A DNA stretch of 64,000 bases from Gammaproteobacteria bacterium (lineage in GTDB: Bacteria > Pseudomonadota > Gammaproteobacteria > Xanthomonadales > Wenzhouxiangellaceae), in the NCBI GenBank assembly GCA_021772975.1, contig JAJFKY010000021.1, forward strand, positions 1 through 64,000, in the 5' to 3' direction. Positions 36,705 to 45,051 of the stretch are shown here, piece by piece; position 1 is the stretch's first letter, and every line of letters starts with the position of its first letter. The notes beneath the pieces were generated by a model. It was not told the origin of the DNA. It did no database searches and saw only the letters and a list, made by a program, of their open reading frames with translations. The translations under genes were made by a program, and so were the position numbers.

Positions 36705-37529
36705 TTACCTGACCCGCTTGCGGATGGTTTCAGAGTCCCGCCCTTGCGCTATCTCCATTCTAGCAATCCGCTGCGAATACCACCTCTTACCCATATTTGG
36801 CCGCTCTGCAAGTAATGCTTCATAAGCATCCTGCCAATCCTGATACATCGCTTGAGTCTCCAACCTTCTGGTTTCTCGGCGGTCCGTATTCGGCGTGTAT
36901 GCCTTACCCGCTGGTGGCGTATCAGTATCCAGCATGGACTGAATACGTGGCATATCCAGCGCTACCACGCCAGCATCAACAAACAACAACTCAGCCAGCG
37001 GTACGGTCTGCTGATTGACTTCCAAGCACAGTGGTTCTTGCTGCAACGATACATGACGCCGTCCGTGCAGCCCTTTGATCATTCCTAGTCGGATAATCTG
37101 CGAATCCCCGGTGACCTCCGGCGAACTGTCCAAACTCAGCTTTTCAGCCAGAAACACCGCCAATAGACTACTGGTGCATTGCCACTGCTGCAAGCGTTCA
37201 GTCTCGACCGGCACCCGGCCCATCTGTTCCTGCTTGTGCGGTACTTCACAGATGATAAAGGCGCGGCTCTTACCCGAACCTGATGACTGAACCACCACAT
37301 CGGAAAAGCAGCGCTCTTCGCACCCGTGACAAACCAGGCTATGCGCGGAACCGTGCGGCTTTAGCAGTCCATTATCGACAAGCTGGCTCGCAACACCCTG
37401 CCCCCACTGCTGGACCTCATCAAAACCCAATACAGCCCTGCCCCTGCCAGCTTCTACAGCGGCCAATAGATCAGCCAGGGCGGTTGATAGGTTCAAGGCT
37501 TCAGGTGTCCTCTTCCAAGCGCGGCTCAA
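36705..37529 (-). CDS. hypothetical protein with Cys cluster and HTH-like C-terminus
   Basis: A 274-residue protein of unknown family. It has a possible zinc site (VCHGCEERCF, near residue 68) and a C-terminal basic segment YSQRIARMEIAQGRDSETIRKRVR that looks like the recognition part of a helix-turn-helix. Its start overlaps the end of the upstream gene by 29 bases, so the two form an operon. A 3'-end fragment of a related gene lies at 32253-32312. A DNA-binding or replication role is a guess from the C-terminus and the motif cluster just downstream. Confidence 0.5.
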   Translation of the reverse strand: MSRAWKRTPEALNLSTALADLLAAVEAGRGRAVLGFDEVQQWGQGVASQLVDNGLLKPHGSAHSLVCHGCEERCFSDVVVQSSGSGKSRAFIICEVPHKQEQMGRVPVETERLQQWQCTSSLLAVFLAEKLSLDSSPEVTGDSQIIRLGMIKGLHGRRHVSLQQEPLCLEVNQQTVPLAELLFVDAGVVALDMPRIQSMLDTDTPPAGKAYTPNTDRRETRRLETQAMYQDWQDAYEALLAERPNMGKRWYSQRIARMEIAQGRDSETIRKRVR

Positions 37530-38667
37530 TGCCGGAATCGGCCAGCATGTTGCGAATCTTCAAATCCAGACCATCATTGTTCAATGCGCATGAGTTGGGA
37601 TAAGTGATATTGAATGTCCGGGTTTTAGCGCGCTTGCCTTCTCGCGGGGCAAAGATCACCTTAACGCCAAGCTGACTGATGTAACAGGCGGGCAGCTTCA
37701 GGCTGTCCCGCAGTTCATAGACGGCCTTGGCGTTGTACTTGGTATTGGCTTCCAGTGTTATGCGTTTTCTAGCATCCTGCTGAAGCGTCAACCGCATACG
37801 GATCACCACCGCACTCTCAATGCCGGATTCTGCCGGGATGTTGAAATCAAAATCCGCATTTTGCAGCGGGGCCAAATCGTAGACCCGCTTATCAATCGTG
37901 CCATCTTGGAGCGTTTCCAGTTTCAGAATGGATTTGGCAAAGGCGCGTTGGAGTTTAGGCACTGCCCTAGTATTGCGTGGCGCGTAGATATCCAATGAGC
38001 CTTCCTCTTCACAGTACACAAAGATAATCTCAAAGGCTGGATGGTGTGCCAGCGTTTTGAGTGAGTTCCTGACCCACTCAATACCCAGTTGGGCATAGTC
38101 TTCCGGGTAGGCAAAAAAGTATTCCCGGTTGTGCCGCCGGTACGGCTCCACCTTGCAATTCTTACCCCGGCCCTCTTTTCTGAACAATTCGCTGATAGCG
38201 GCTGCCAGGGATTGAATGCTGTCATTATCAACATGCGGGGGCAGTTTGGGCAGATCGTTGCGCTTTTTCCAGTATGACGGGCTGACATTGTCCGCATGTA
38301 AAAACATGGTTGCGCCGCGCCAGTATGTCGGCCTCTCCAGAAACGCCCACATCACCTTTGCGTGATAGCCTTCCAATTCGGCCAGATCATCCGCAAAGGC
38401 TTCATCCCCGTGGAAATCAGCCTCATCCACCAACGCCCTGACACCGCCCTCACTGGCCAGCGCGTGGATATCCTGAAACTTTGCCTCAATCTCTGCCTGC
38501 CGCTCATTTTCCAGCTTTACAAAGGCCCCCAGGATCGGATCAACCTCAGTTTGCTTGGGTTCGTCAAACGGTATTTCCAGATCAATATCCCGCGATTCAA
38601 AGTAACGCGCCAGCAGTCCATTGGGCACACGACGAAAAAACTGAAGGTGCGAATACTGAGCAACCAT
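37501..38667 (-). CDS. hypothetical protein of the island operon
   Basis: A 388-residue soluble protein with no recognised motif. Characteristic segments are MVAQYSHLQFFRRVPNGLLARYF at the start, WRGATMFLHADNVSPSYWKK and YFFAYPEDYAQLGIEW. Later comes a beta-rich part with CEEEGSLDIYAPR. It overlaps the 274-residue gene by 29 bases, which implies coupled translation and joint function. The pair accounts for about 2 kb of the island and has no obvious link to the integrase operon. Confidence 0.5.
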   Translation of the reverse strand: MVAQYSHLQFFRRVPNGLLARYFESRDIDLEIPFDEPKQTEVDPILGAFVKLENERQAEIEAKFQDIHALASEGGVRALVDEADFHGDEAFADDLAELEGYHAKVMWAFLERPTYWRGATMFLHADNVSPSYWKKRNDLPKLPPHVDNDSIQSLAAAISELFRKEGRGKNCKVEPYRRHNREYFFAYPEDYAQLGIEWVRNSLKTLAHHPAFEIIFVYCEEEGSLDIYAPRNTRAVPKLQRAFAKSILKLETLQDGTIDKRVYDLAPLQNADFDFNIPAESGIESAVVIRMRLTLQQDARKRITLEANTKYNAKAVYELRDSLKLPACYISQLGVKVIFAPREGKRAKTRTFNITYPNSCALNNDGLDLKIRNMLADSGIEPRLEEDT

Positions 38668-38777
38668 TTATCCCCTCCATAATGAATTGATAGACCCTCA
38701 TGGCCTATCAAGTGTGCAGCAACTGCATGCCACACTTGATGTTAGAGTATACCGAATGATCTATTGAGGCCCCTTTC

Positions 38778-39257
38778 ATGACGGAAACCGCATCCCTTTC
38801 TCATCGGATGATGATTCCTTGGCAATCCGACTTTCAAAGGCTTTGCAATTCATGTTTTCTATTCTTAGCCTTAGTAGCAGCCTCCGCACAAGCACAGCCT
38901 GACGACGGCTCTGAGCTGGACTTTTCTTATGATGAGAATGTCGTGCCTTTGGTTAGGATAATCGCGAACCCAGAAAAGTTTGACGGTAAACCTGTTACTT
39001 TCACTGGTTACTATCACCTGGAAACGCACCTAACCGCCGTATTCCTGGATGAAGACTCCTGCCGTAACTACACGACCGAAAACGCTGTGCATGTGGGTGG
39101 ACGATTTCGCGTTGATGAAGAAGGCAACAAATACCGGCATTGTAGAAGGCTAACCGTAAAAGGCATTTTAGAGCATTCACGCGAAATCTACGGTTTTCGC
39201 TCCAAATCAGACTTATTCCTGAAAGACGTGGAGTTTTACGGCTGGTTTGGCGATTAG
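38778..39257 (+). CDS. exported hypothetical protein
   Basis: A 159-residue protein with a signal peptide-like segment (CFLFLALVAASAQA, cleavage before QPDDG). The mature part has an OB-fold-like pattern: VPLVRIIANPEKFDGKPVTFTGYYH, then CRRLTVKGILEHS. Such small periplasmic proteins are often of unknown function. Several Met codons precede the signal, so the start is uncertain: 38778 or the Met-Met about 10 codons later. It is the last gene of the island before the right-hand att copy. Confidence 0.55.
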   Translation: MTETASLSHRMMIPWQSDFQRLCNSCFLFLALVAASAQAQPDDGSELDFSYDENVVPLVRIIANPEKFDGKPVTFTGYYHLETHLTAVFLDEDSCRNYTTENAVHVGGRFRVDEEGNKYRHCRRLTVKGILEHSREIYGFRSKSDLFLKDVEFYGWFGD

Positions 39258-39355
39258 CGAATCTGTATGACTTTTCGTTTTAGTAGTACAGTTAGTAGTA
39301 CTAATTGATTAGTTGGTTAGAGTTTTACATATTTTTCAATGAGTTGTAATGACAA

Positions 39356-39371
39356 TTCAACTCCCGCCGTC
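39356..39371 (+). other. attR-like copy of the ssrA end
   Basis: TTCAACTCCCGCCGTC repeats 27395-27410 with one mismatch in the T-arm loop. The last bases of ssrA (TCCACCA) are not present here, so the right copy is decayed or the crossover lies inside the 16-base core. It marks the right end of the island. Confidence 0.65.
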
Positions 39372-39380
39372 GAGCCTATA

Positions 39381-39425
39381 AAAGCCCGAAAAGCTAGCAG
39401 TATCAAGCCTTTCGGGCTTTTTTTA
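39381..39425. terminator. bidirectional terminator between island and mgtE
   Basis: AAAGCCCGAAA and TTTCGGGCTTT form an 11-base stem, with TTTTTT on the plus strand and TTTT on the minus strand. It ends the plus-strand exported-protein gene and the minus-strand mgtE operon, which converge here. Confidence 0.75.
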
Positions 39426-39481
39426 TGCCTTATCAATCAGCGTTTGAGCACTACGCTGATAACTCGGAGTTCCTTTTGTTT

Positions 39482-40816
39482 TCAGAGCATTCCCGACAAA
39501 AGTGTCGCAATGCCAAGAAAGGACATAAACCCAGCTATGTCCGTAATCGTGGTTAAGATAATAGAAGATGAGGCCGCGGGATCTTGTCCCAGTCGTTTCA
39601 ATACCATTGGTACCATCGCGCCCGATGCGCCCGCCAAAGTCATGGAAATGATCATCGCCAAAGCCATCACCAATGCAAGACCAAAGCTTTGACTCCAAAT
39701 ATAGACGCCAGCCGCACAGGTTAACGCTATCGCAATACCGTTGATGAAGCCCGCGGCGCATTCTTTTTTAATTACTCTGAACCAATGCCTCAAGGTCACC
39801 TCCCTTAAGGTCAAGCCGCGCATCGTGACCGCCAAAGCTTGCGCACCGGTATTACCAGACTGCCCCGCGGCCACCGGCAACAATACGGCCAGCGCGGTGA
39901 ATTGGGCAATGGTGCTTTCAAAAGCACCGACAACAGCCGAGGCTAAAAAAGCGGTCAACAAATTTATCTGTAACCATGGTAATCGTTTGCGCACAGCAAA
40001 TAAGCTGCTGGAGAGCGCGCGCTCTTCCTTGCTTACACCTACCATCGTTTGCATATTGGAGGCTAAATCTTCTTTCATGGCCGTAATAAGATCTACTCTT
40101 TGCAGCAGTCCCATCAGACGATGGTCGCCATCTACTACAGGAATTTTTTCAATATTGTTTTTCTCGGCCATATAGATGGCCTCTTCTTTTGGATCAAGCG
40201 CGTTTAAATACGCCTTAATCGGCTCAGACAATGCAGCAAGCGTTTGCGATCCGTCTGCCAAAGCGAGCTTATGAATATCAACATGACCACATAGCTGCAT
40301 GCTATCGTCAAGCAGGAAAAGATGATCTAGCAGTTTAGTGCCGTGACTTTTAAGCTGAGACAGCGCATCTTCAATTGTGATTTTTTTATTAAAGGCTGTG
40401 ATTTTTGTATCCATAAGGCTGCCCACTGACCCCGCCGGGAAAACAAGCAGATCTCGCAGCTCCTTAGCAATACCTTTGTCTAGTACGAAGAGGTATTTTT
40501 CCTGATCCTCTTCATTCATGCGGCCAAGAACAGCGGCTGAAATATTAGGGTCCAGCGCCTCCAGAAGTTTTGTCGCCTGGTCTTTAGAAAAATAAGGAAT
40601 AATGGCATCGGCACTGACTGGCGACAGATGGTTCCATACCGAAATGCTGGCGTTGATAGGCTGATTTTGTAGTATTTCCGCTGCGTCCACAGGGGATAAA
40701 GCTTCTAATTTCCTAGCCGACTCTCGTGGGAAGTTTAAAAGAAAAGCAGCGCCTAGAATAGCTTCCGGCGTTTGCAGACCCTCCGGCGATGTTGTTTTTA
40801 GTAGGGATTGATTCAT
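39482..40816 (-). CDS. mgtE: magnesium transporter MgtE
   Basis: A Mg2+ channel of the MgtE/SLC41 family. The 444-residue protein has an MgtE_N superhelix (about residues 25-125), two CBS domains (about 125-245, with EKIPVVDGDHRLMGLL), a plug helix, and a five-helix pore with the signature PVAAGQSGNTGAQALAV. It is the last gene of a four-gene operon, 24 bases after the gene at 40841-41686. CBS domains in the family sense cytosolic Mg2+. It is similar in size to other bacterial MgtE proteins (about 450). Confidence 0.95.
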   Translation of the reverse strand: MNQSLLKTTSPEGLQTPEAILGAAFLLNFPRESARKLEALSPVDAAEILQNQPINASISVWNHLSPVSADAIIPYFSKDQATKLLEALDPNISAAVLGRMNEEDQEKYLFVLDKGIAKELRDLLVFPAGSVGSLMDTKITAFNKKITIEDALSQLKSHGTKLLDHLFLLDDSMQLCGHVDIHKLALADGSQTLAALSEPIKAYLNALDPKEEAIYMAEKNNIEKIPVVDGDHRLMGLLQRVDLITAMKEDLASNMQTMVGVSKEERALSSSLFAVRKRLPWLQINLLTAFLASAVVGAFESTIAQFTALAVLLPVAAGQSGNTGAQALAVTMRGLTLREVTLRHWFRVIKKECAAGFINGIAIALTCAAGVYIWSQSFGLALVMALAMIISMTLAGASGAMVPMVLKRLGQDPAASSSIILTTITDIAGFMSFLGIATLLSGML

Positions 40817-40840
40817 ACCGGTGTCTCCTGTTGCTTGCTT

Positions 40841-41686
40841 TTATCGGTTATTAGCCTTATAGAATGTGCCAAACCCACCCGCCACATCAAACAAAGCCAG
40901 CAGCGTTGTGCCGTAAACTTCCCATAGCCCTGTGGCAACGTCACTGCCTTTAGGCTGTTTAATATGGCCTGAAAGCTGTTGCAAGCCTTGGTAAATATCC
41001 GTATGGCGTAGCACGCCGATCAGCTGCCTTTCTCTATTGATAACCGGTAGCGTATTTCTTGTTTCCCAACCTTTATGATTTTGCACAGAAGACAGAGTTG
41101 CTCGCGCAGAAAGTGTGGCATTTTCTTCTTTCATAATGGCCGATACCGGCACGCTTGCGCCTTGACGTAATAGCACGGATACATGAATACTACCCTGAAT
41201 TTGCGCATCTCGGTTAACGATATATATAAGACCGCCATGGGTTTGCTGGTCTGTATTTTTAAGTCGTTCTATCGCTTCACTAGAGGTGCAATCATCCGGT
41301 AGCAGCATAATATCGGGTATCATCCATGCACCCACCGTATTCTCGGCAAAACCCAGAATCCAACCGAGTAGATTTCCAGCCTTGACGGGTAATTTAGCCA
41401 TCAGAATTTTACGCAAATTTTTCTCGGTATAACGCAAGACAGACGCTGCTTTTCGGCCATTCATCTGAGATAGAAATGAGACGGCAATCTCGTTATCCAA
41501 AAAGGCAATAATTCTAGCCGCGTATTGTGGCAGCATAAACGCCATTACTGGCCCGGCAATAGTGTGAGGTACCCCACGCAAAAAATTTGCGACTATTTGC
41601 AAATCCATCTGTTCGAGAATTTCAGCGGCTTTTTCCGGATGTGATTGTAAAAATGTCAGAGCCAGTATCGTATGGTTCGCAGCCAT
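40841..41686 (-). CDS. soluble MgtE_N-CBS protein
   Basis: A 281-residue protein with the same MgtE_N superhelix and paired CBS domains as MgtE (FLRGVPHTIAGPVMAFMLPQ early; VSVLLRQGASVPVSAIMKEE and NTLPVINRERQLIGVLRHTD later). It lacks the membrane pore. It lies directly upstream of the full-length mgtE with the stop of the MscS gene abutting its start, so it looks like a duplicated sensor half that may regulate the transporter (inference). Confidence 0.8.
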   Translation of the reverse strand: MAANHTILALTFLQSHPEKAAEILEQMDLQIVANFLRGVPHTIAGPVMAFMLPQYAARIIAFLDNEIAVSFLSQMNGRKAASVLRYTEKNLRKILMAKLPVKAGNLLGWILGFAENTVGAWMIPDIMLLPDDCTSSEAIERLKNTDQQTHGGLIYIVNRDAQIQGSIHVSVLLRQGASVPVSAIMKEENATLSARATLSSVQNHKGWETRNTLPVINRERQLIGVLRHTDIYQGLQQLSGHIKQPKGSDVATGLWEVYGTTLLALFDVAGGFGTFYKANNR

Positions 41687-42520
41687 CTAACTTTCTCCTT
41701 CAACAGCAGACACTTCTCGTTGAAAAAGATTTGCCGGTACAATACTACGCCCGCTTTTTGTTTCTAATACAATTGAGGTTTGCGTGATTTCAAGAATACT
41801 TCCTTCCATCCCGGAAATTTTAAGCGTTTCACCAATGCGGCAATGTTTCCTGACGAATTGCGCACCGATAATATTGGCGACAAGTGTTTGCGCACCGAGA
41901 CCAAAAGCCAAACAAGCCCCAGCCAGTAAGATACCGGCGATAACGGCAATCAATATCTTCAGAAAGCTAACGTTGATGCCCATCTGCTCAGCGCCGATAA
42001 TCACCGTTGTTAAGATCACCACGATCTGAAAAGACAACGCCAGAATTTCAGCGTTGACCATACCTGCTTTGCCTGCAATTTTTTGAACTTTATCGCGCGC
42101 ACTTCCACCTGCTATGAAGCCGGCAAGAATAATAACAAAACCCATAATGAGATTGGGCAGGTGGCGGATCAGACTATCCATCCATCCGGCAAATAATTCC
42201 CAGCCCAGAAGATTTGAAGCCGCTGTGATAAAAAACAGCAAAACCGACCAGAAAACGATCTTGCCCACAATCACGGCATAGGATTTTTGTGGAATGCCCT
42301 TTCTCTGGGCTGAGCTTTTTGTAACCTTGGCGAGCAGAACATCAAGGCCGCCCATTGCTTTGTTAGCAATAAGACGCAATATGCTTGCAACGACCCAGCC
42401 CAAAAGTAACAATCCCACCGCTCCGATAATCTGAGGCATGATTTCAATCATATGTTGGATAAAGTCTTCATATGTACTTAACAGTGAAGCTTGCCATTCA
42501 ATCGTATTGAGTTCTTCCAT
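41687..42520 (-). CDS. MscS-family mechanosensitive/small-conductance channel
   Basis: A 277-residue membrane protein with about five hydrophobic helices. The TM3-like helix GAKxAFGLGAQ-type segment (AGACLAFGLGAQTLVANIIG) precedes a short beta domain (GETLKISGMEGSILEITQTSIVLE). The C-terminal vestibule of MscS is truncated, giving the short small-conductance (CmpX/YnaI-like) form. It lies third in the operon in coordinate order, between the CorC-like gene and the MgtE_N-CBS gene, with no gap to the latter. Confidence 0.85.
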   Translation of the reverse strand: MEELNTIEWQASLLSTYEDFIQHMIEIMPQIIGAVGLLLLGWVVASILRLIANKAMGGLDVLLAKVTKSSAQRKGIPQKSYAVIVGKIVFWSVLLFFITAASNLLGWELFAGWMDSLIRHLPNLIMGFVIILAGFIAGGSARDKVQKIAGKAGMVNAEILALSFQIVVILTTVIIGAEQMGINVSFLKILIAVIAGILLAGACLAFGLGAQTLVANIIGAQFVRKHCRIGETLKISGMEGSILEITQTSIVLETKSGRSIVPANLFQREVSAVEGES

Positions 42521-42532
42521 AATTTGTTTCCT

Positions 42533-43849
42533 TTAACCTTCTGGGGCTGGATTCTCGGCAGATTTTTCATCCAGCTCTTCTGCGGTAGAAATTGTTTCTC
42601 TCACCTTAATACGCGTTAACTGGGTCCCGTTTTTTTTCACGACCTGAAACATAAAATCTTTGATCTCAAAAATATCCCCTTCGTCCGGAATGCACTGAGC
42701 CTGATTCATCACTAGCCCAGCCAGCGTGGTCGCCTTTTCGTCAGGAAATACCCACCCCAATTCTTTTTTAAGATCCCTGAGTGTCGAGTCTCCATCAACC
42801 TCATACGAACCACCTTTGTTTTTATTTATGCTGCGAGTATCCGAAAGATCGTGCTCATCTTCAATATCTCCGACAACTTCTTCAAGAATATCCTCCAAGG
42901 TAACAAGACCTGACAGCCCTCCGGATTCATCGACCACAAGCGCAAAATGCCGCTTATGCTGACGGAATGCCTGCAGTTGGTTTTTTAATGTGTTTGTTTC
43001 CGGAACATACCAGGGTTCTTTCATGATGGCTTTGATATTCAGATCATCAAGATAGCCTGCATGATTCTGTGTGGCTTTGAACAAATCCTTGGCGTGAATA
43101 ATACCCACAATGTTGTCCGGTGAGCCTTGCCATAAAGGTATGCGGGTATGGCTGCTATTGGCGACAAAGGCAACAATCTTGCTAACAGGATCATCAATAC
43201 TTGTTGTGGACATATCGCTGCGGTGTATCATTATTTGTTCAATATCGACCGCGTCTAGATCAATAATGCCACTCAGCATATTCTTGTCGTCTTCCTCCAC
43301 TCCGCCTTCTTCATGATACATCTCGATCGCACCGCGCAATACTTCTACACCCCGCATGTCATCCTGGGGCGCTGTCGTCAAAGCATTGAGAACCAAGTTG
43401 ACAACCTTATGAACCGCCATCGTAAAGGGCGCGAGAATTTTGGTAATAAAAACAAACATCGGAGCAACAGTCAGGGCAACCTGCTCTGCATGCCTGACTG
43501 CATATGTTTTTGGCAGGACTTCGGCAAAAACCAGGACCAGCACTGTCATCGCGGCCGTGGCATAAACAACGCCATTTTCGCCGAAAAGTTTAATGGCAAG
43601 CGCCGTTGCAATGGCCGACGCGGCAATGTTAACAACGTTGTTACCCAGCAAGATGGCCCCGATCAGGCGCTCCTTATCCTCACGCAACTTGCTGAGGATA
43701 ATCGCCCTGCGGTCCCCTTCCATTTTGAGCTTATATATTTTGGCCTTTGCTACGCCTGTCAGCCCCGTTTCCGAACCGGAAAAAAACGCCGACAACATGA
43801 TTAAACCCAGAACCGTTAACAACGGTACTAGCAGTGATCCTTCTTCCAT
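42533..43849 (-). CDS. CorC/CNNM-type ion transport protein
   Basis: A 438-residue protein with an N-terminal DUF21 (CNNM) transmembrane domain including LSAFFSGSETGLTGVAKAKI, then a pair of CBS domains (with HTRIPLWQGSPDNIVGIIH and FALVVDESGGLSGLVTLEDI) and a C-terminal CorC_HlyC domain. This is the bacterial CNNM/CorC architecture involved in Mg2+ and Co2+ export. It is the first gene of the Mg2+ operon; the MscS gene follows after 12 bases. Confidence 0.92.
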   Translation of the reverse strand: MEEGSLLVPLLTVLGLIMLSAFFSGSETGLTGVAKAKIYKLKMEGDRRAIILSKLREDKERLIGAILLGNNVVNIAASAIATALAIKLFGENGVVYATAAMTVLVLVFAEVLPKTYAVRHAEQVALTVAPMFVFITKILAPFTMAVHKVVNLVLNALTTAPQDDMRGVEVLRGAIEMYHEEGGVEEDDKNMLSGIIDLDAVDIEQIMIHRSDMSTTSIDDPVSKIVAFVANSSHTRIPLWQGSPDNIVGIIHAKDLFKATQNHAGYLDDLNIKAIMKEPWYVPETNTLKNQLQAFRQHKRHFALVVDESGGLSGLVTLEDILEEVVGDIEDEHDLSDTRSINKNKGGSYEVDGDSTLRDLKKELGWVFPDEKATTLAGLVMNQAQCIPDEGDIFEIKDFMFQVVKKNGTQLTRIKVRETISTAEELDEKSAENPAPEG

Positions 43850-44240
43850 AGAAATCCTTGTAGCTTATAGCCTTACTCTATATTTCCAAGAATAATTCTG
43901 AAAGCTATTTAGCTGTATAGCCTGATACTCTCTTGTGTAACACAGTGATATCATCAGGCGTTAATTAATTGTGGTAGAGTTGAATAACTATTTGCTAAGC
44001 TTGAACAATTTAAAGAAATGCTGACCGTGAAGTAAACAGGTCGCCTGACCAGGCAATTTGCTTACTCCTATCTGTTCACGCCCTATCTTAGCACCTAAAC
44101 CGTCGCACTTCATCTGGAGCCTACAGACAACAACTCCTAGCAACTCTAACCTGATTAGCGAGAAATAAGTTTCCGTTGTTCCGCGTAACAGACGATGCAA
44201 TCTGCCTCTATCGTAAAATGCTCAGAAGACAGGTTACTAA

Positions 44241-44450
44241 AAAAGCCTTTTCGGCGATCACCGTCCAGTTTACCTATCAGACCAGTTTATCTACGGCCTC
44301 ACTCCGGATCACTATCCCTTACGATCGCTATATTCCTCATATCGCTTTAAGCTCCAAAAGCACTACTACCCACAAAATCTAATTGAAGACCTGAAAGCAA
44401 AAGGCGAGGAATACGAATGCGCAAAGCCATTGATGGTTTCCCCTAAGTGA
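44241..44450 (+). pseudogene. possible C-terminal gene remnant
   Basis: The frame is open for 69 codons from a stop at 44238 to a TGA at 44448, without an ATG start. The translation (DQFIYGLTPDHYPLRSLYSS..., ending EEYECAKPLMVSPK) has a protein-like composition. An overlapping frame starting at 44176 could be its other part after a frameshift. No family was recognised, so this is only a suggestion. Confidence 0.25.
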
Positions 44451-44760
44451 AATACTGGGCTCTCAATCTGGTCAATCGGCATCACGCCTCATGCTGGTTA
44501 CCACTAACCCACGGCAAGCTCTACCCCGGCTTTGTTTGCAAAGTTGAATGATGAACGAATACTGATTGTTGAATACCAAGGCGCAGCTTACGCCTCCAAC
44601 GACGACTCCAGCCGAAAAGCGCGCCATCGATGAGAAATGCGCTGAAATGAGTGATGAGCGATGCTTGATGCTTGCTTGTAATGGCAGTGAAGCAAGACAA
44701 TCAAGGCCGTGACGTGAGACAGCAAATACTTGACGTGATCGATTAAGGGATTGCGGCCCG

Positions 44761-44796
44761 AAGCTGGAACCAGGCCGTTTCAGGCTTTTTTTATGT
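44761..44796 (+). terminator. possible terminator upstream of the GMC genes
   Basis: AGCTGGAAC pairs with GTTTCAGGCT (one bulge), followed by TTTTTTT. It may end transcription of the decayed region. Confidence 0.4.
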
Positions 44797-45051
44797 CGGT
44801 AGCATGCAAGGCCATCCTGCAAAGCTCGTTTTTTGGCGGTACTGCATCAACACTACAAAATTCAGCACTGCCACAGAACCTTTTTGCACATCCTGCTGAA
44901 TCGGCAGGTTCCCGGAAGGTTGCAGTCCATGCCCTGTTACACACTGATATTTGGAGATATCCGCTTTATCAGACAAACCAGTGGGGTCAAGCCCGCCTGA
45001 GCGGTGCAACCAGAATAGAAAAGGTATCTCCACAATGTTTAACAGGAGAAC

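Larger units (their letters stand above)
43850..45051. other. 1.2-kb non-coding region with decayed coding DNA
   Basis: There is no complete gene between the CorC-like gene and the first GMC oxidoreductase. The part nearest corC (about 43850-43990) is AT-rich and must hold the operon promoter. A 69-codon open frame (44241-44450) looks like a gene remnant (listed separately). A weak hairpin with T-tract lies near 44761-44796. No transposase or repeat was recognised. Confidence 0.45.
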
